In this document: piece by piece, positions 23,212-35,809 of the stretch
Numbering within the stretch: position 1 is the stretch's first letter
Layout of the letters: each line of letters starts with the position of its first letter
Source: Hydractinia symbiolongicarpus
Taxonomy: Eukaryota > Cnidaria > Hydrozoa > Anthoathecata > Hydractiniidae
Direction of reading: 5' to 3'
Assembly (NCBI RefSeq): GCF_029227915.1
Contig: NC_079887.1
Coordinates: 25,543,650 to 25,607,649 of the forward strand
DNA length: 64,000 bases
Program-made: the position numbers and the translations under genes
The notes under the pieces: model-generated
What the model was told of the DNA's origin: nothing
Databases searched by the model: none
Seen by the model: only the letters and a program-made list of their open reading frames with translations

Positions 23212-25460
23212 TTAGTGGTGAAAAGATAATTCAAAAAGTCGTTCTGGAAATGCGTTTACTCACAGGGTACTTTCTTTGTAAACATTCGACTATACGGGAC
23301 AAGCCCGGGATTTAGGGAAATCGTGGTATTTCGTTTGCCGGCGATTAAACCTCTTTCATTAAGCGTCTCATTAAAAATGAAAACATTTTTGGAAACTACA
23401 AGTCTCATTCGTTATAGTGGTGCAGAAATAATTTGAAAAATCCTTCGGGAAATCAGTTTACTCCCTGGGTACCTTCTTTATATACATTCAACTATACGGG
23501 CCAAGCCCGGGATTTACGGGAATTCGCGGGTTTTCGTTTGCCGGCGATTAAAACTCTTTCATTAAGCGTCTCATTAAAAATGAAAACATTTTTGAAAACT
23601 ACAAGTCTCATTCGTTTTAGTGGTGCAGAAATAATTTGAAAAATCGTTCGGGAAATCAGTTTACTTCCTGGGTACTTTCTTTAGATACATTTAACTATAC
23701 TGGCCAAGCCCGGGATTTACGGGAAATCGCGGGTTTTCGTTTGTCGGCAATTAAACCTCTTTTATTAAGCGTCTCATTAAAAATGAAAACATTTTTGAAA
23801 ACTACAAGTCCCATGCGTTTTAGTGGAGAAAAAATAATTTAAAAAATCGTTCGGGAAATGAGTTTACTCCCTGGGTACTTTCTTTGTATACATTCGACTA
23901 TACGGGCCAAGCCCGGGATTTTCGGGAAATCGCGGGTTTTCGTTTGTCGGCGATTAAACCTCTTTCATTAAGCGTCTCATTAAAAATGAAAACATTTTTG
24001 AAAACTACAAGTCTCATTCGTTCTAGTGGTGCAGAAATAATTTAAAAAATTGTTCGGGAAATCAGTTTACTCCCTGGGTACTTTCTTTAGATACATTCAA
24101 CTATACGGGCCAATCCCGGGATTTACGGGAAACCGCGGGTTTTCGTTTGCCGGCGATTAATCTCCTTTTATTCAGCGTCTCATCAAAAATGAAATCATTT
24201 CTGAAAACTGCAAGTCTCATGCGTTGTAGTGGAGAAAGAATAATTTAAAAAATCGTTCGGGAAATGAGTTTACTCCCTGGGTACTTTCTTTGTATACATT
24301 CGACTATACGGGCCAAGCCCGGGATTTACGGGAAATCGCGGGTTTTCGTTTGCCGGCGATTAAACTGCTTTTATTTAGCGTCTCATTAAAAATGAAAACA
24401 TTCTTGAAAACTACAAGTCTTATGCGTTTTAATGGTGAAAAGATAATTTGAAAAATCGTTCGGGAAATCAGTTTACTCCCTGGGTACTTTCTTTAGATAC
24501 ATTTAACTATACGGGCCAAGCCCGGGATTTGCGGGAAATCGCGGGTTTTCGTTTGCCGGCGATTAAACTTCTTTTATTCAGCGTCTCATCAAAAATGAAA
24601 ACACTTTTGAAAACTACAAGTCTCATGCGTTTTAGTGGTGACAAAATAATTTAAAAAATCGTTTGGGAAAGGAGTTTACTCCCTGGGTACTTTCTTTGTA
24701 CACTTTTGACTATACGGGCCAAGCCCGGGATTTACGGGAAATCGTGGGTTTTCGTTTGCCGGCGATTAAACTTCTTTTATTCAGCGTCTCATCACAAATG
24801 AAAACATTTTTGAAAACTACAAGTCTCATGCGTTTTAGTGGAGAAAAAATAATTTAAAAAATCGTTCGGGAAATGAGTTTACTCCCTGGGTACTTTCTTT
24901 GTATACATTCGACTATACGGGCCAAGCCCGGGATTTACGGGAAATCGCGGGTTTTCGTTTGCCGGCGATTAAACCTCTTTCATTAAGCGTCTCATTAATA
25001 ATGAAAACATTTTTGAAAACTACAAGTCTCATTCGTTCTAGTGGTGCAGAAATAATTTGAAAAATCGTTCGGGAAATTAGTTTACTCCCTGGGTACTTTC
25101 TTTAGATACATTCAACTATACGGGCCAAGCCCGGATTTACGGAAAACCGCGTGTTTTCGTTTGCCGGCGATTAAACTCCTTTTATTCAGCGTCTCATCAA
25201 AAATGAGAACATTTTTGAAAACTACAAGTCTCATGCGTTTTAGTGGTGAAAAGATACTTTAAAAAATCGTTCTAGAAATGAGTTTACTCACAGGGTACTT
25301 TCTTTGTAAACATTCGACTATACGAGACAAGCCCGGGATTTAAGGAAATCGTGGTATTTCGTTTGCCGGCGATTAAACCTCTTTCATTAAGCGTCTCATT
25401 AAAAATGAAAAGATTTTTGGAAACTACAAGTCTCATTCGTTATAGTGGTGCAGAAATAAT
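23028..25460 (+). repeat. 12-mer higher-order repeat, copy 1 (2,433 bp)
   Basis: Line-by-line comparison with the next block found a single difference, AGAAAGAAT at about 24,237 versus AGAAAAAAT at about 26,670. Shared private markers include GATAATTCAAAAAG (stop lost, 95-codon frame), AAATCCTTCGGG, TGTACACTTTTGAC, ATTAATAATG and AAAAGATTTTTGG. The block contains the first GGGTACCTTC unit of the window (about 23,470) and the first TTCTAGAAATG unit (about 25,269). Confidence 0.92.
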
Positions 25461-27893
25461 TTGAAAAATCGTTCGGGAAATCAGTTTACTCCCTGGGTAC
25501 TTTCTTTAGATACATTCAACTATACGGGCCAAGCCCGGGATTTACGGGAAACCGCGGGTTTTCGTTTGCCGGCGATTAAACTCCTTTTATTCAGCGTCTC
25601 ATCAAAAATGAAATCATTTTTGAAAACTACAAGTCTCATGCGTTTTAGTGGTGAAAAGATAATTCAAAAAGTCGTTCTGGAAATGCGTTTACTCACAGGG
25701 TACTTTCTTTGTAAACATTCGACTATACGGGACAAGCCCGGGATTTAGGGAAATCGTGGTATTTCGTTTGCCGGCGATTAAACCTCTTTCATTAAGCGTC
25801 TCATTAAAAATGAAAACATTTTTGGAAACTACAAGTCTCATTCGTTATAGTGGTGCAGAAATAATTTGAAAAATCCTTCGGGAAATCAGTTTACTCCCTG
25901 GGTACCTTCTTTATATACATTCAACTATACGGGCCAAGCCCGGGATTTACGGGAATTCGCGGGTTTTCGTTTGCCGGCGATTAAAACTCTTTCATTAAGC
26001 GTCTCATTAAAAATGAAAACATTTTTGAAAACTACAAGTCTCATTCGTTTTAGTGGTGCAGAAATAATTTGAAAAATCGTTCGGGAAATCAGTTTACTTC
26101 CTGGGTACTTTCTTTAGATACATTTAACTATACTGGCCAAGCCCGGGATTTACGGGAAATCGCGGGTTTTCGTTTGTCGGCAATTAAACCTCTTTTATTA
26201 AGCGTCTCATTAAAAATGAAAACATTTTTGAAAACTACAAGTCCCATGCGTTTTAGTGGAGAAAAAATAATTTAAAAAATCGTTCGGGAAATGAGTTTAC
26301 TCCCTGGGTACTTTCTTTGTATACATTCGACTATACGGGCCAAGCCCGGGATTTTCGGGAAATCGCGGGTTTTCGTTTGTCGGCGATTAAACCTCTTTCA
26401 TTAAGCGTCTCATTAAAAATGAAAACATTTTTGAAAACTACAAGTCTCATTCGTTCTAGTGGTGCAGAAATAATTTAAAAAATTGTTCGGGAAATCAGTT
26501 TACTCCCTGGGTACTTTCTTTAGATACATTCAACTATACGGGCCAATCCCGGGATTTACGGGAAACCGCGGGTTTTCGTTTGCCGGCGATTAATCTCCTT
26601 TTATTCAGCGTCTCATCAAAAATGAAATCATTTCTGAAAACTGCAAGTCTCATGCGTTGTAGTGGAGAAAAAATAATTTAAAAAATCGTTCGGGAAATGA
26701 GTTTACTCCCTGGGTACTTTCTTTGTATACATTCGACTATACGGGCCAAGCCCGGGATTTACGGGAAATCGCGGGTTTTCGTTTGCCGGCGATTAAACTG
26801 CTTTTATTTAGCGTCTCATTAAAAATGAAAACATTCTTGAAAACTACAAGTCTTATGCGTTTTAATGGTGAAAAGATAATTTGAAAAATCGTTCGGGAAA
26901 TCAGTTTACTCCCTGGGTACTTTCTTTAGATACATTTAACTATACGGGCCAAGCCCGGGATTTGCGGGAAATCGCGGGTTTTCGTTTGCCGGCGATTAAA
27001 CTTCTTTTATTCAGCGTCTCATCAAAAATGAAAACACTTTTGAAAACTACAAGTCTCATGCGTTTTAGTGGTGACAAAATAATTTAAAAAATCGTTTGGG
27101 AAAGGAGTTTACTCCCTGGGTACTTTCTTTGTACACTTTTGACTATACGGGCCAAGCCCGGGATTTACGGGAAATCGTGGGTTTTCGTTTGCCGGCGATT
27201 AAACTTCTTTTATTCAGCGTCTCATCACAAATGAAAACATTTTTGAAAACTACAAGTCTCATGCGTTTTAGTGGAGAAAAAATAATTTAAAAAATCGTTC
27301 GGGAAATGAGTTTACTCCCTGGGTACTTTCTTTGTATACATTCGACTATACGGGCCAAGCCCGGGATTTACGGGAAATCGCGGGTTTTCGTTTGCCGGCG
27401 ATTAAACCTCTTTCATTAAGCGTCTCATTAATAATGAAAACATTTTTGAAAACTACAAGTCTCATTCGTTCTAGTGGTGCAGAAATAATTTGAAAAATCG
27501 TTCGGGAAATTAGTTTACTCCCTGGGTACTTTCTTTAGATACATTCAACTATACGGGCCAAGCCCGGATTTACGGAAAACCGCGTGTTTTCGTTTGCCGG
27601 CGATTAAACTCCTTTTATTCAGCGTCTCATCAAAAATGAGAACATTTTTGAAAACTACAAGTCTCATGCGTTTTAGTGGTGAAAAGATACTTTAAAAAAT
27701 CGTTCTAGAAATGAGTTTACTCACAGGGTACTTTCTTTGTAAACATTCGACTATACGAGACAAGCCCGGGATTTAAGGAAATCGTGGTATTTCGTTTGCC
27801 GGCGATTAAACCTCTTTCATTAAGCGTCTCATTAAAAATGAAAAGATTTTTGGAAACTACAAGTCTCATTCGTTATAGTGGTGCAGAAATAAT
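25461..27893 (+). repeat. 12-mer higher-order repeat, copy 2 (2,433 bp)
   Basis: Near-identical tandem copy of the preceding block, with about 99.96% identity by eye. It is either a very recent duplication or a recently converted pair. An assembly error duplicating one unit is a real alternative that raw reads would resolve; the single difference argues weakly against it. Confidence 0.92.
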
Positions 27894-28712
27894 TTGAAAA
27901 ATCGTTCGGGAAATCAGTTTGCTCCCTGGGTACCTTCTTTATATACATTTAACTATACGGGCCAAGCCTGGGATTTACGGGAAATCGCGGGTTTTCGTTT
28001 GCCGGCGATTAAAGCTCCTTCATTAAGCGTCTCATTAAAAATGAAAACATTTTTGAAAACTACAAGTCTCATTCGTTATAGTGGTGCAGAAATAATTTGA
28101 AAAATCGTTCAATAAATCAGTTTACTCCCTGGGTACCTTCTTTATATACATTCAACTATATGGGCCAAGCCCGGGATTTACGAGAAATCGCGGGTTTTCG
28201 TTTGCCGGCGATTAAAACTCTTTTATTAAGCGTCTCCTTAAAAATGAAAACATTTTTGAAAACTACAAGTCTCATTCGTTCTAGTGGTGCAGAAATAATT
28301 TGAAAAATCGTTCGGGAAATCAGTTTACTCCCTGGGTACTTTCTTTAGATACATTCAACTATACGGGCCAAGCCCGGGATTTACGGGAAATCGCGGGTTT
28401 TCGTTTGCCGGCGATTAAACTTCTTTCATTCAGCGTCTCATCAAAAATGAAAACACTTTTGAAAGCTACAAGTCTCATGCGTTTTAGTGGTGACAAAATA
28501 ATTTAAAAAATCGTTTGGGAAATGAGTTTACTCCCTGGGTACTTTCTTTGTATACTTTTGACTATACGGGCCAAGCCCGGGATTTACGGGAAATCGTGGG
28601 TTTTCGTTTGCCGGCGATAAAACTTCTTTTATTCAGCGTCTCATCAAAAATGAAAACATTTTTTAAAACTACAAGTCTTATGCGTTTTAGTGGTGAAAAA
28701 ATAATTTAAAAA
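27894..28712 (+). repeat. Four-monomer cassette, first occurrence
   Basis: Four successive classes: a TTTGCTCCCTGGGTACC unit, an ATATGGGCCAAG unit, an AGATACATTCAAC unit ending GTGACAAAATAATTT, and a TTTGGGAAATGAG / CTTTTGAC unit. The same order recurs at about 34,989 and 47,962, and in truncated form at 41,071 and 49,381. It is a mobile block within the array, spread by exchange, and carries no sign of a transposon. Confidence 0.8.
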
Positions 28713-31700
28713 ATCGTTCTGGAAATGAGTTTACTCACAGGGTACTTTCTTTGTATACAATCGACTATACGGGCCAAGCCCGGGATTTACGGGAAATCGC
28801 GGGTTTTCGTTTGTCGGCGATTAAACCTCTTTCATTAAGCGTTTCATTAAAAATGAAAACATTTTTGAAAACTACAAGTCTCATTCGTTCTAGTGGTGCA
28901 GAAATAATTTGAAAAATCGTTCGGGAAATTAGTTTACTCCCTAGGTACTTTCTTTAGATACATTCAACTATACGGGCCAAGCCCGGGATTTACGGGAAAC
29001 CGCGTGTTTTCGTTTGCCGGCGATTAAACTTCTTTTATTCAGCGTCTCATCAAAAATGAAAACATTTTTGAAAACTACAAGTCTCATGCGTTTTAGTGGT
29101 GAAAAGATAATTTAAAAAATCGTTCTAGAAATGAGTTTACTCACAGCGTACTTTATTTGTAAACATTCGACTATACGGGACAAGCACGGGATTTAAGGAA
29201 ATCGTGGTATTTTGTTTGCCGGCGATTAAACCTCTTTCATTAAGCGTCTCATTTAAAATGAAAACATTTTTGGAAACTACAAGTCTCATTCGTTATAGTG
29301 GTGCAGAAATAATTTGAAAAATCGTTCGGGAAATCAGTTTACTCCCTGGGTACTTTCTTTAGATACATTCAACTATACGGGCCAAGCCCGGGATTTACGG
29401 GAAATCGTGGGTTTTCGTTTGCCGGCGATTAAACTTCTTTTATTCAGCGTCTCATCAAAAATGAAAACATTTTTGAAAACTACAAGTCTTATGCGTTTTA
29501 GTGGTGAAAAAATAAATTAAAAAATCGTTCTGGAAATCAGTTTACTCCCTGGGTACTTTCTTTGTATACTTTTGACTATACGGGCCAAGCCCGGGATTTA
29601 CGGGAAATCGTGGGTTTTTGTTTGCCGGCGATAAAACTTCTTTTATTCAGCGTCTCATCAAAAATGAAAACATTTTTGAAAACTACAAGTCTTATGCGTT
29701 TTAGTGGTGAAAAAATAATTTAAAAAATCGTTCAGGAAATGAGTTTACTCACAGGGTACTTTCTTTGTATACATTCGACTATACGGGCCAAGCCCGGGAT
29801 TTTCGGGAAATCGCGGGTTTTCGTTTGTCGGAGATTAAACCTCTTTCATTAAGCGTCTCATTAAAAATGAAAACATTTTTTAAAACTACAAGTCTCATTC
29901 GTTCTAGTGGTGCAGAAATAATTTGAAAAATCGTTCGGGAAATTAGTTTACTCCCTAGGTACTTTCTTTAGATACATTCAACTATACGGGCCAAGCCCGG
30001 GATTTACGGGAAACCACGTGTTTTCGTTTGCCGGCGATTAAACTTCTTTTATTCAGCGTCTCATCAAAAATGAAAACATTTTTGAAAACTACAAGTCTCA
30101 TGCGTTTTAGTGGTGAAAAGATAATTTCAAAAATCGTTCTAGAAATGAGTTTACTCACAGCGTACTTTATTTGTAAACATTCGACTATACGGGACAAGCA
30201 CGGGATTTAAGGAAATCGTGGTATTTTGTTTGCCGGCGATTAAACCTCTTTCATTAAGCGTCTCATTAAAAATGAAAACATTTTTGGAAACTACAAGTCT
30301 CATTCGTTATAGTGGTGCAGAAATAATTTGAAAAATCGTTCGGGAAATTAGTTTACTCCCTAGGTACTTTCTTTAGATACATTCAACTATACGGGCCAAG
30401 CCCGGGATTTACGGGAAACCGCGTGTTTTCGTTTGCCGGCGATTAAACTTCTTTTATTCAGCGTCTCATCAAAAATGAAAACATTTTTGAAAACTACAAG
30501 TCTCATGCGTTTTAGTGGTGAAAAGATAATTTAAAAAATCGTTCTAGAAATGAGTTTACTCACAGCGTACTTTATTTGTAAACATTCGACTATACGGGAC
30601 AAGCACGGGATTTAAGGAAATCGTGGTATTTTGTTTGCCGGCGATTAAACCTCTTTCATTAAGCGTCTCATTTAAAATGAAAACATTTTTGGAAACTACA
30701 AGTCTCATTCGTTATAGTGGTGCAGAAATAATTTGAAAAATCGTTCGGGAAATCAGTTTACTCCCTGGGTACTTTCTTTAGATACATTCAACTATACGGG
30801 CCAAGCCCGGGATTTACGGGAAATCGTGGGTTTTCGTTTGCCGGCGATTAAACTTCTTTTATTCAGCGTCTCATCAAAAATGAAAACATTTTTGAAAACT
30901 ACAAGTCTTATGCGTTTTAGTGGTGAAAAAATAATTTAAAAAATCGTTCTGGAAATCAGTTTACTCCCTGGGTACTTTCTTTGTATACTTTTGACTATAC
31001 GGGCCAAGCCCGGGATTTACGGGAAATCGTGGGTTTTTGTTTGCCGGCGATAAAACTTCTTTTATTCAGCGTCTCATCAAAAATGAAAACATTTTTGAAA
31101 ACTACAAGTCTTATGCGTTTTAGTGGTGAAAAAATAATTTAAAAAATCGTTCAGGAAATGAGTTTACTCACAGGGTACTTTCTTTGTATACATTCGACTA
31201 TACGGGCCAAGCCCGGGATTTTCGGGAAATCGCGGGTTTTCGTTTGTCGGAGATTAAACCTCTTTCATTAAGCGTCTCATTAAAAATGAAAACATTTTTG
31301 AAAACTACAAGTCTCATTCGTTCTAGTGGTGCAGAAATAATTTGAAAAATCGTTCGGGAAATTAGTTTACTCCCTAGGTACTTTCTTTAGATACATTCAA
31401 CTATACGGGCCAAGCCCGGGATTTACGGGAAACCGCGTGTTTTCGTTTGCCGGCGATTAAACTTCTTTTATTCAGCGTCTCATCAAAAATGAAAACATTT
31501 TTGAAAACTACAAGTCTCATGCGTTTTAGTGGTGAAAAGATAATTTAAAAAATCGTTCTAGAAATGAGTTTACTCACAGCGTACTTTATTTGTAAACATT
31601 CGACTATACGGGACAAGCACGGGATTTAAGGAAATCGTGGTATTTTGTTTGCCGGCGATTAAACCTCTTTCATTAAGCGTCTCATTAAAAATGAAAACAT

Positions 31701-31949
31701 TTTTGGAAACTACAAGTCTCATTCGTTATAGTGGTGCAGAAATAATTTGAAAAATCGTTCGGGAAATCAGTTTACTCCCTGGGTACTTTCTTTAGATACA
31801 TTCAACTATACGGGCCAAGCCCGGGATTTACGGGAAATCGTGGGTTTTCGTTTGCCGGAGATTAAACTTCTTTTATTCAGCGTCTCATCAAAAATGAAAA
31901 CATTTTTGAAAACTACAAGTCTTATGCGTTTTAGTGGTGAAAAAATAAT
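28713..31949 (+). repeat. 5-mer higher-order repeat, three copies, middle one with a 2-mer insertion
   Basis: Order of classes: ACAGGG/GTCGGCG, CCCTAGGTAC with AAACCGCGTG, ACAGCGTACTTTATTTG with CAAGCACGGG, CAGTTTAC/CGTGGG, and CTTTTGAC with GATAAAAC. Units start near 28,713, 29,723 and 31,139. The middle copy contains the CCCTAGG/ACAGCG pair twice (29,926-30,329 and 30,330-30,732). Offsets are therefore 1,014 bp, or 1,419 bp across the extra pair. GATTTTCGGG and TCGGAGATTAAAC mark the first unit of copies 2 and 3. Confidence 0.82.
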
Positions 31950-33772
31950 TTAAAAAATCGTTCTGGAAATGAGTTTACTCACAGGGTACTTTCTTTGTAT
32001 ACATTCGACTATACGGGCCAAGCCCGTGATTTACGGGAAATCGCGGGTTTTCATTTGCCGGCGATTAAACCCCTTTCATTAAGCGTCTCATCAAAAATGA
32101 AAACATTTGTGAAAACTACAAGTCTCATGCGTTTTAGTGGTGAAAAAATAATTTGAAAAATCGTTCTGGAAATGAGTTTACTCACAGGGTACTTTCTTTG
32201 TATACATTTGACTATACGGGCCAAGCCCGTGATTTACGGGAAATCGCGGGTTTTCAATTGCCGGGATTAAACCCCTTTCATTAAGCGTCTCATCAAAAAT
32301 GAAAACATTTGTGAAAACTACAAGTCTCATGCGTTTTAGTGGAGAAAAAATAATTTAAAAAATCGTTCGGGAAATGAGTTTACTCCCTGGGTACTTTCTT
32401 TGTATCCATTCGACTATACGGGCCAAGCCCGGGATTTACGGGAAATCGCGGGTTTTCGTTTGTCGGCGATTAAACCTCTTTCATTAAGCGTCTCATCAAA
32501 AATGAAAACATTTTTGAAAACTACAATTCTCATTCGTTCTAGTGGTGCAGAAATAATTTGAAAAATCGTTCGGGAAATTAGTTTACTCCCTGGGTACTTT
32601 CTTTAGATACATTCAACTATACGGGCCAAGCCCGGGATTTACGGGAAACCGCGGGTTTTCGTGTGCCGGCGATTAAACTCCTTTTATTCAGCGTCTCATC
32701 AAAAATGAAAACATTTTTGAAAACTACAAGTCTCATGCGTTTTAGTGGTGAAAAGATAATTTAAAAAATCGTTCTAGAAATGAGTTTACTCACAGGGTAC
32801 TTTCTTTGTAAACATTCGACCATACGGGACAAGCCCGGGATTTAAGGAAATCGTGGTATTTCGTTTCCCGGCGATTAAACCTCTTTCATTAAGCGTCTCA
32901 TCAAAAATAAAAACATTTTTGAAAACTACAAGTCTCATTCGTTCTAGTGGTGCAGAAATAATTAAAAAAATCGTTCGGGAAATTAGTTTACTCCCTGGGT
33001 ACTTTCTTTAGATACATTCAACTATACGGGCCAAGCCCGGGATTTACGGGAAACCGCGGGTTTTCGTGTGCCGGCGATTAAACTCCTTTTATTCAGCGTC
33101 TCATCAAAAATGAAAACATTTTTGAAAACTACAAGTCTCATGCGTTTTAGTGGTGAAAAGATAATTTAAAAAATCGTTCTAGAAATGAGTTTACTCACAG
33201 GGTACTTTCTTTGTAAACATTCGACTATACGGGACAAGCCCGGGGTTTAAGGAAATCGTGGTATTTCGTTTCGCGGCGATTAAACCTCTTTCATTAAGCG
33301 TCTCATCAAAAATAAAAACATTTTTGAAAACTACAAGTCTCATTCGTTCTAGTGGTGCAGAAATAATTGGAAAAATCGTTCGGGAAATTAGTTTACTCCC
33401 TGGGTACTTTCTTTAGATACATTCAACTATACGGGCCAAGCCAGGGATTTACGGGAAACCGCGGGTTTTCGTTTGCCGGCGATTAAACTCCTTTTATTCA
33501 GCGTCTCATCAAAAATGAAAACATTTTTGAAAACTACAAGTCTCATGCGTTTTAGTGGTGAAAAGATAATTTAAAAAATCGTTCTAGAAATGAGTTTACT
33601 CACAGGGTACTTTCTTTGTAAACATTCGACTATACGGAACAAGCCCGGGATTTAAGGAAATCGTGGTATTTCGTTTGCCGGCGATTAAACCTCTTTCATT
33701 AAGCGTCTCATTAAAAATGAAAACATTTTTGGAAACAACAAGTCTCATTCGTTATAGTGGTGCAGAAATAAT
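31950..33772 (+). repeat. CATTTGTG units followed by a run of three dimers
   Basis: Two CGTGATTT units with CATTTGTGAAAAC, one lacking a base (GCCGGGATTAAAC at about 32,262), are followed by a GTATCCATTCGAC unit. Then a dimer (TTCGGGAAATTAG unit plus TTCTAGAAATGAG unit, about 405 bp) occurs three times from 32,563. The whole block corresponds to 38,236-40,462, starting at an offset of 6,283 bp. Confidence 0.8.
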
Positions 33773-34380
33773 TTGAAAAATCGTTCGGGAAATAAGTTTA
33801 CTCCCTGGGTACCTTCTTTATATACATTCAACTATACGGGCCAAGCCCAGGATTTACGGGAAATCGCGGGTTTTTGTTTGCCGGCGAATAAGCTTCTTTT
33901 ATTCAGCGTCTCATCAAAAATGAAAACATTTTTGAAAACTACAAGTCTCATTTGTTCTAGTGGTGCAGAAATAATTTGAAAAATTGTTCGGGAAATCAGT
34001 TTACTCCCTGGGTACTTTCTTTATATACATTCAACTATACGGGCCAAGCCCGGGATTTACGGAAAACCGCGTGTTTTCGTTTGACGGCGATTAAACTCCT
34101 TTTATTCAGCGTCTCATCAAAAATGAAAACATTTTTGAAAACTACAAGTCTCATGCGTTTTAGTGGTGAAAAGATAATTTAAAAAATCGTTCTAGAAATG
34201 AGTTTACTCACAGGGTACTTTCTTTGTAAACATTCGACTATACGGGACAAGCCCGGGATTTAAGGAAATCGTGGTATTTCGTTTGCCGGCGATTAAACCT
34301 CTTTCATTAAGCGTCTCATTAAAAATGAAAACATTTTTGGAAACTACAAGTCTCATTCGTTATAGTGGTGCAGAAATAAT
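33773..34380 (+). repeat. 3-mer (608 bp) exact duplication, copy 1
   Basis: The three units are an AATAAGCTTC unit, an AAATTGTTCGGG unit with GACGGCG, and a TTCTAGAAATG unit. I found no difference from the following 608 bp. The identity runs from about 33,738, where AACAACAAG versus AACTACAAG marks the left edge. Confidence 0.9.
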
Positions 34381-34988
34381 TTGAAAAATCGTTCGGGAAA
34401 TAAGTTTACTCCCTGGGTACCTTCTTTATATACATTCAACTATACGGGCCAAGCCCAGGATTTACGGGAAATCGCGGGTTTTTGTTTGCCGGCGAATAAG
34501 CTTCTTTTATTCAGCGTCTCATCAAAAATGAAAACATTTTTGAAAACTACAAGTCTCATTTGTTCTAGTGGTGCAGAAATAATTTGAAAAATTGTTCGGG
34601 AAATCAGTTTACTCCCTGGGTACTTTCTTTATATACATTCAACTATACGGGCCAAGCCCGGGATTTACGGAAAACCGCGTGTTTTCGTTTGACGGCGATT
34701 AAACTCCTTTTATTCAGCGTCTCATCAAAAATGAAAACATTTTTGAAAACTACAAGTCTCATGCGTTTTAGTGGTGAAAAGATAATTTAAAAAATCGTTC
34801 TAGAAATGAGTTTACTCACAGGGTACTTTCTTTGTAAACATTCGACTATACGGGACAAGCCCGGGATTTAAGGAAATCGTGGTATTTCGTTTGCCGGCGA
34901 TTAAACCTCTTTCATTAAGCGTCTCATTAAAAATGAAAACATTTTTGGAAACTACAAGTCTCATTCGTTATAGTGGTGCAGAAATAAT
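34381..34988 (+). repeat. 3-mer (608 bp) exact duplication, copy 2
   Basis: Identical to the preceding 608 bp as far as I can read. Identity ends about 20 bp into the next unit (AAATAAGTTTACTCC versus AAATCAGTTTGCTCC). A more diverged version of the same 3-mer is at 40,463-41,070 and related ones are at 46,746 and 47,354. Confidence 0.9.
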
Positions 34989-35809
34989 TTGAAAAATCGT
35001 TCGGGAAATCAGTTTGCTCCCTGGGTACCTTCTTTATATACATTCAACTATACGGGCCAAGCCCGGGATTTACGGAAATCGCGGGTTTTCGTTTGCCGGC
35101 GATTAAAACTCCTTCATTAAGCGTCTCATTAAAAATGAAAACATTTTTGAAAACTACAAGTCTCATTCGTTATAGTGGTGCAGAAATAATTTGAAAAATC
35201 GTTCGGGAAATCAGTTTACTCCCAGGGTACCTTCTTTATATACATTCAACTATATGGGCCAAGCCCCAGATTTACGAGAAATCGCGGGTTTTCGTTTGCC
35301 GGCGATTAAAACTCTTTTATTAAGCGTCTCATTAAAAATGAAAACATTTTTGAAAACTACAAGTCTCATTCGTTCTAGTGGTGCAGAAATAATTTGAAAA
35401 ATCGTTCGGGAAATCAGTTTACTCCCTGGGTACTTTCTTTAGAAACATTCAACTATACGGGCCAAGCCCGGGATTTACGGGAAATCGCGGGTTTTCGTTT
35501 GCCGGCGATTAAACTTCTTTTATTCAGCGTCTCATCAAAAATGAAAACACTTTTGAAAACTACAAGTCTCATGCGTTTTAGTGGTGACAAAATGATTTAA
35601 AAAATCGTTTGGGAAATGAGTTTACTCCCTGGGTACTTTCTTTGTATACTTTTGACTATACGGGCCAAGCCCGGGATTTACGGGAAATCGTGGGTTTTCG
35701 TTTGCCGGCAATAAAACTTCTTTTTATCAGCGTCTCATCAAAAATGAAAACATTTTTGAAAACTACAAGTCTTATGCGTTTTATTGGTGAAAAAATAATT
35801 TAAAAAATC
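34989..35809 (+). repeat. Four-monomer cassette, second occurrence
   Basis: Same class order as at 27,894 (offset 7,095 bp, 35 monomers): TTTGCTCCC unit, ATATGGGCC unit, GTGACAAAATGATTT unit, and TTTGGGAAATGAG unit. Private changes include CCCAGGGTACC at about 35,221 and CTTTTTATCAGCG at about 35,720. Confidence 0.8.

Noticed and set aside
23028-27893. Two independent genes or operons of near-identical sequence
   Set aside because: The near-identity is over satellite monomers, including junctions and non-coding units, and reflects duplication of the array.
27894-28712. Mobile element, because a four-monomer cassette recurs at several places
   Set aside because: The cassette consists only of satellite monomers in register, with no terminal repeats, target-site duplications or transposase frame. 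Exchange within the array explains it.
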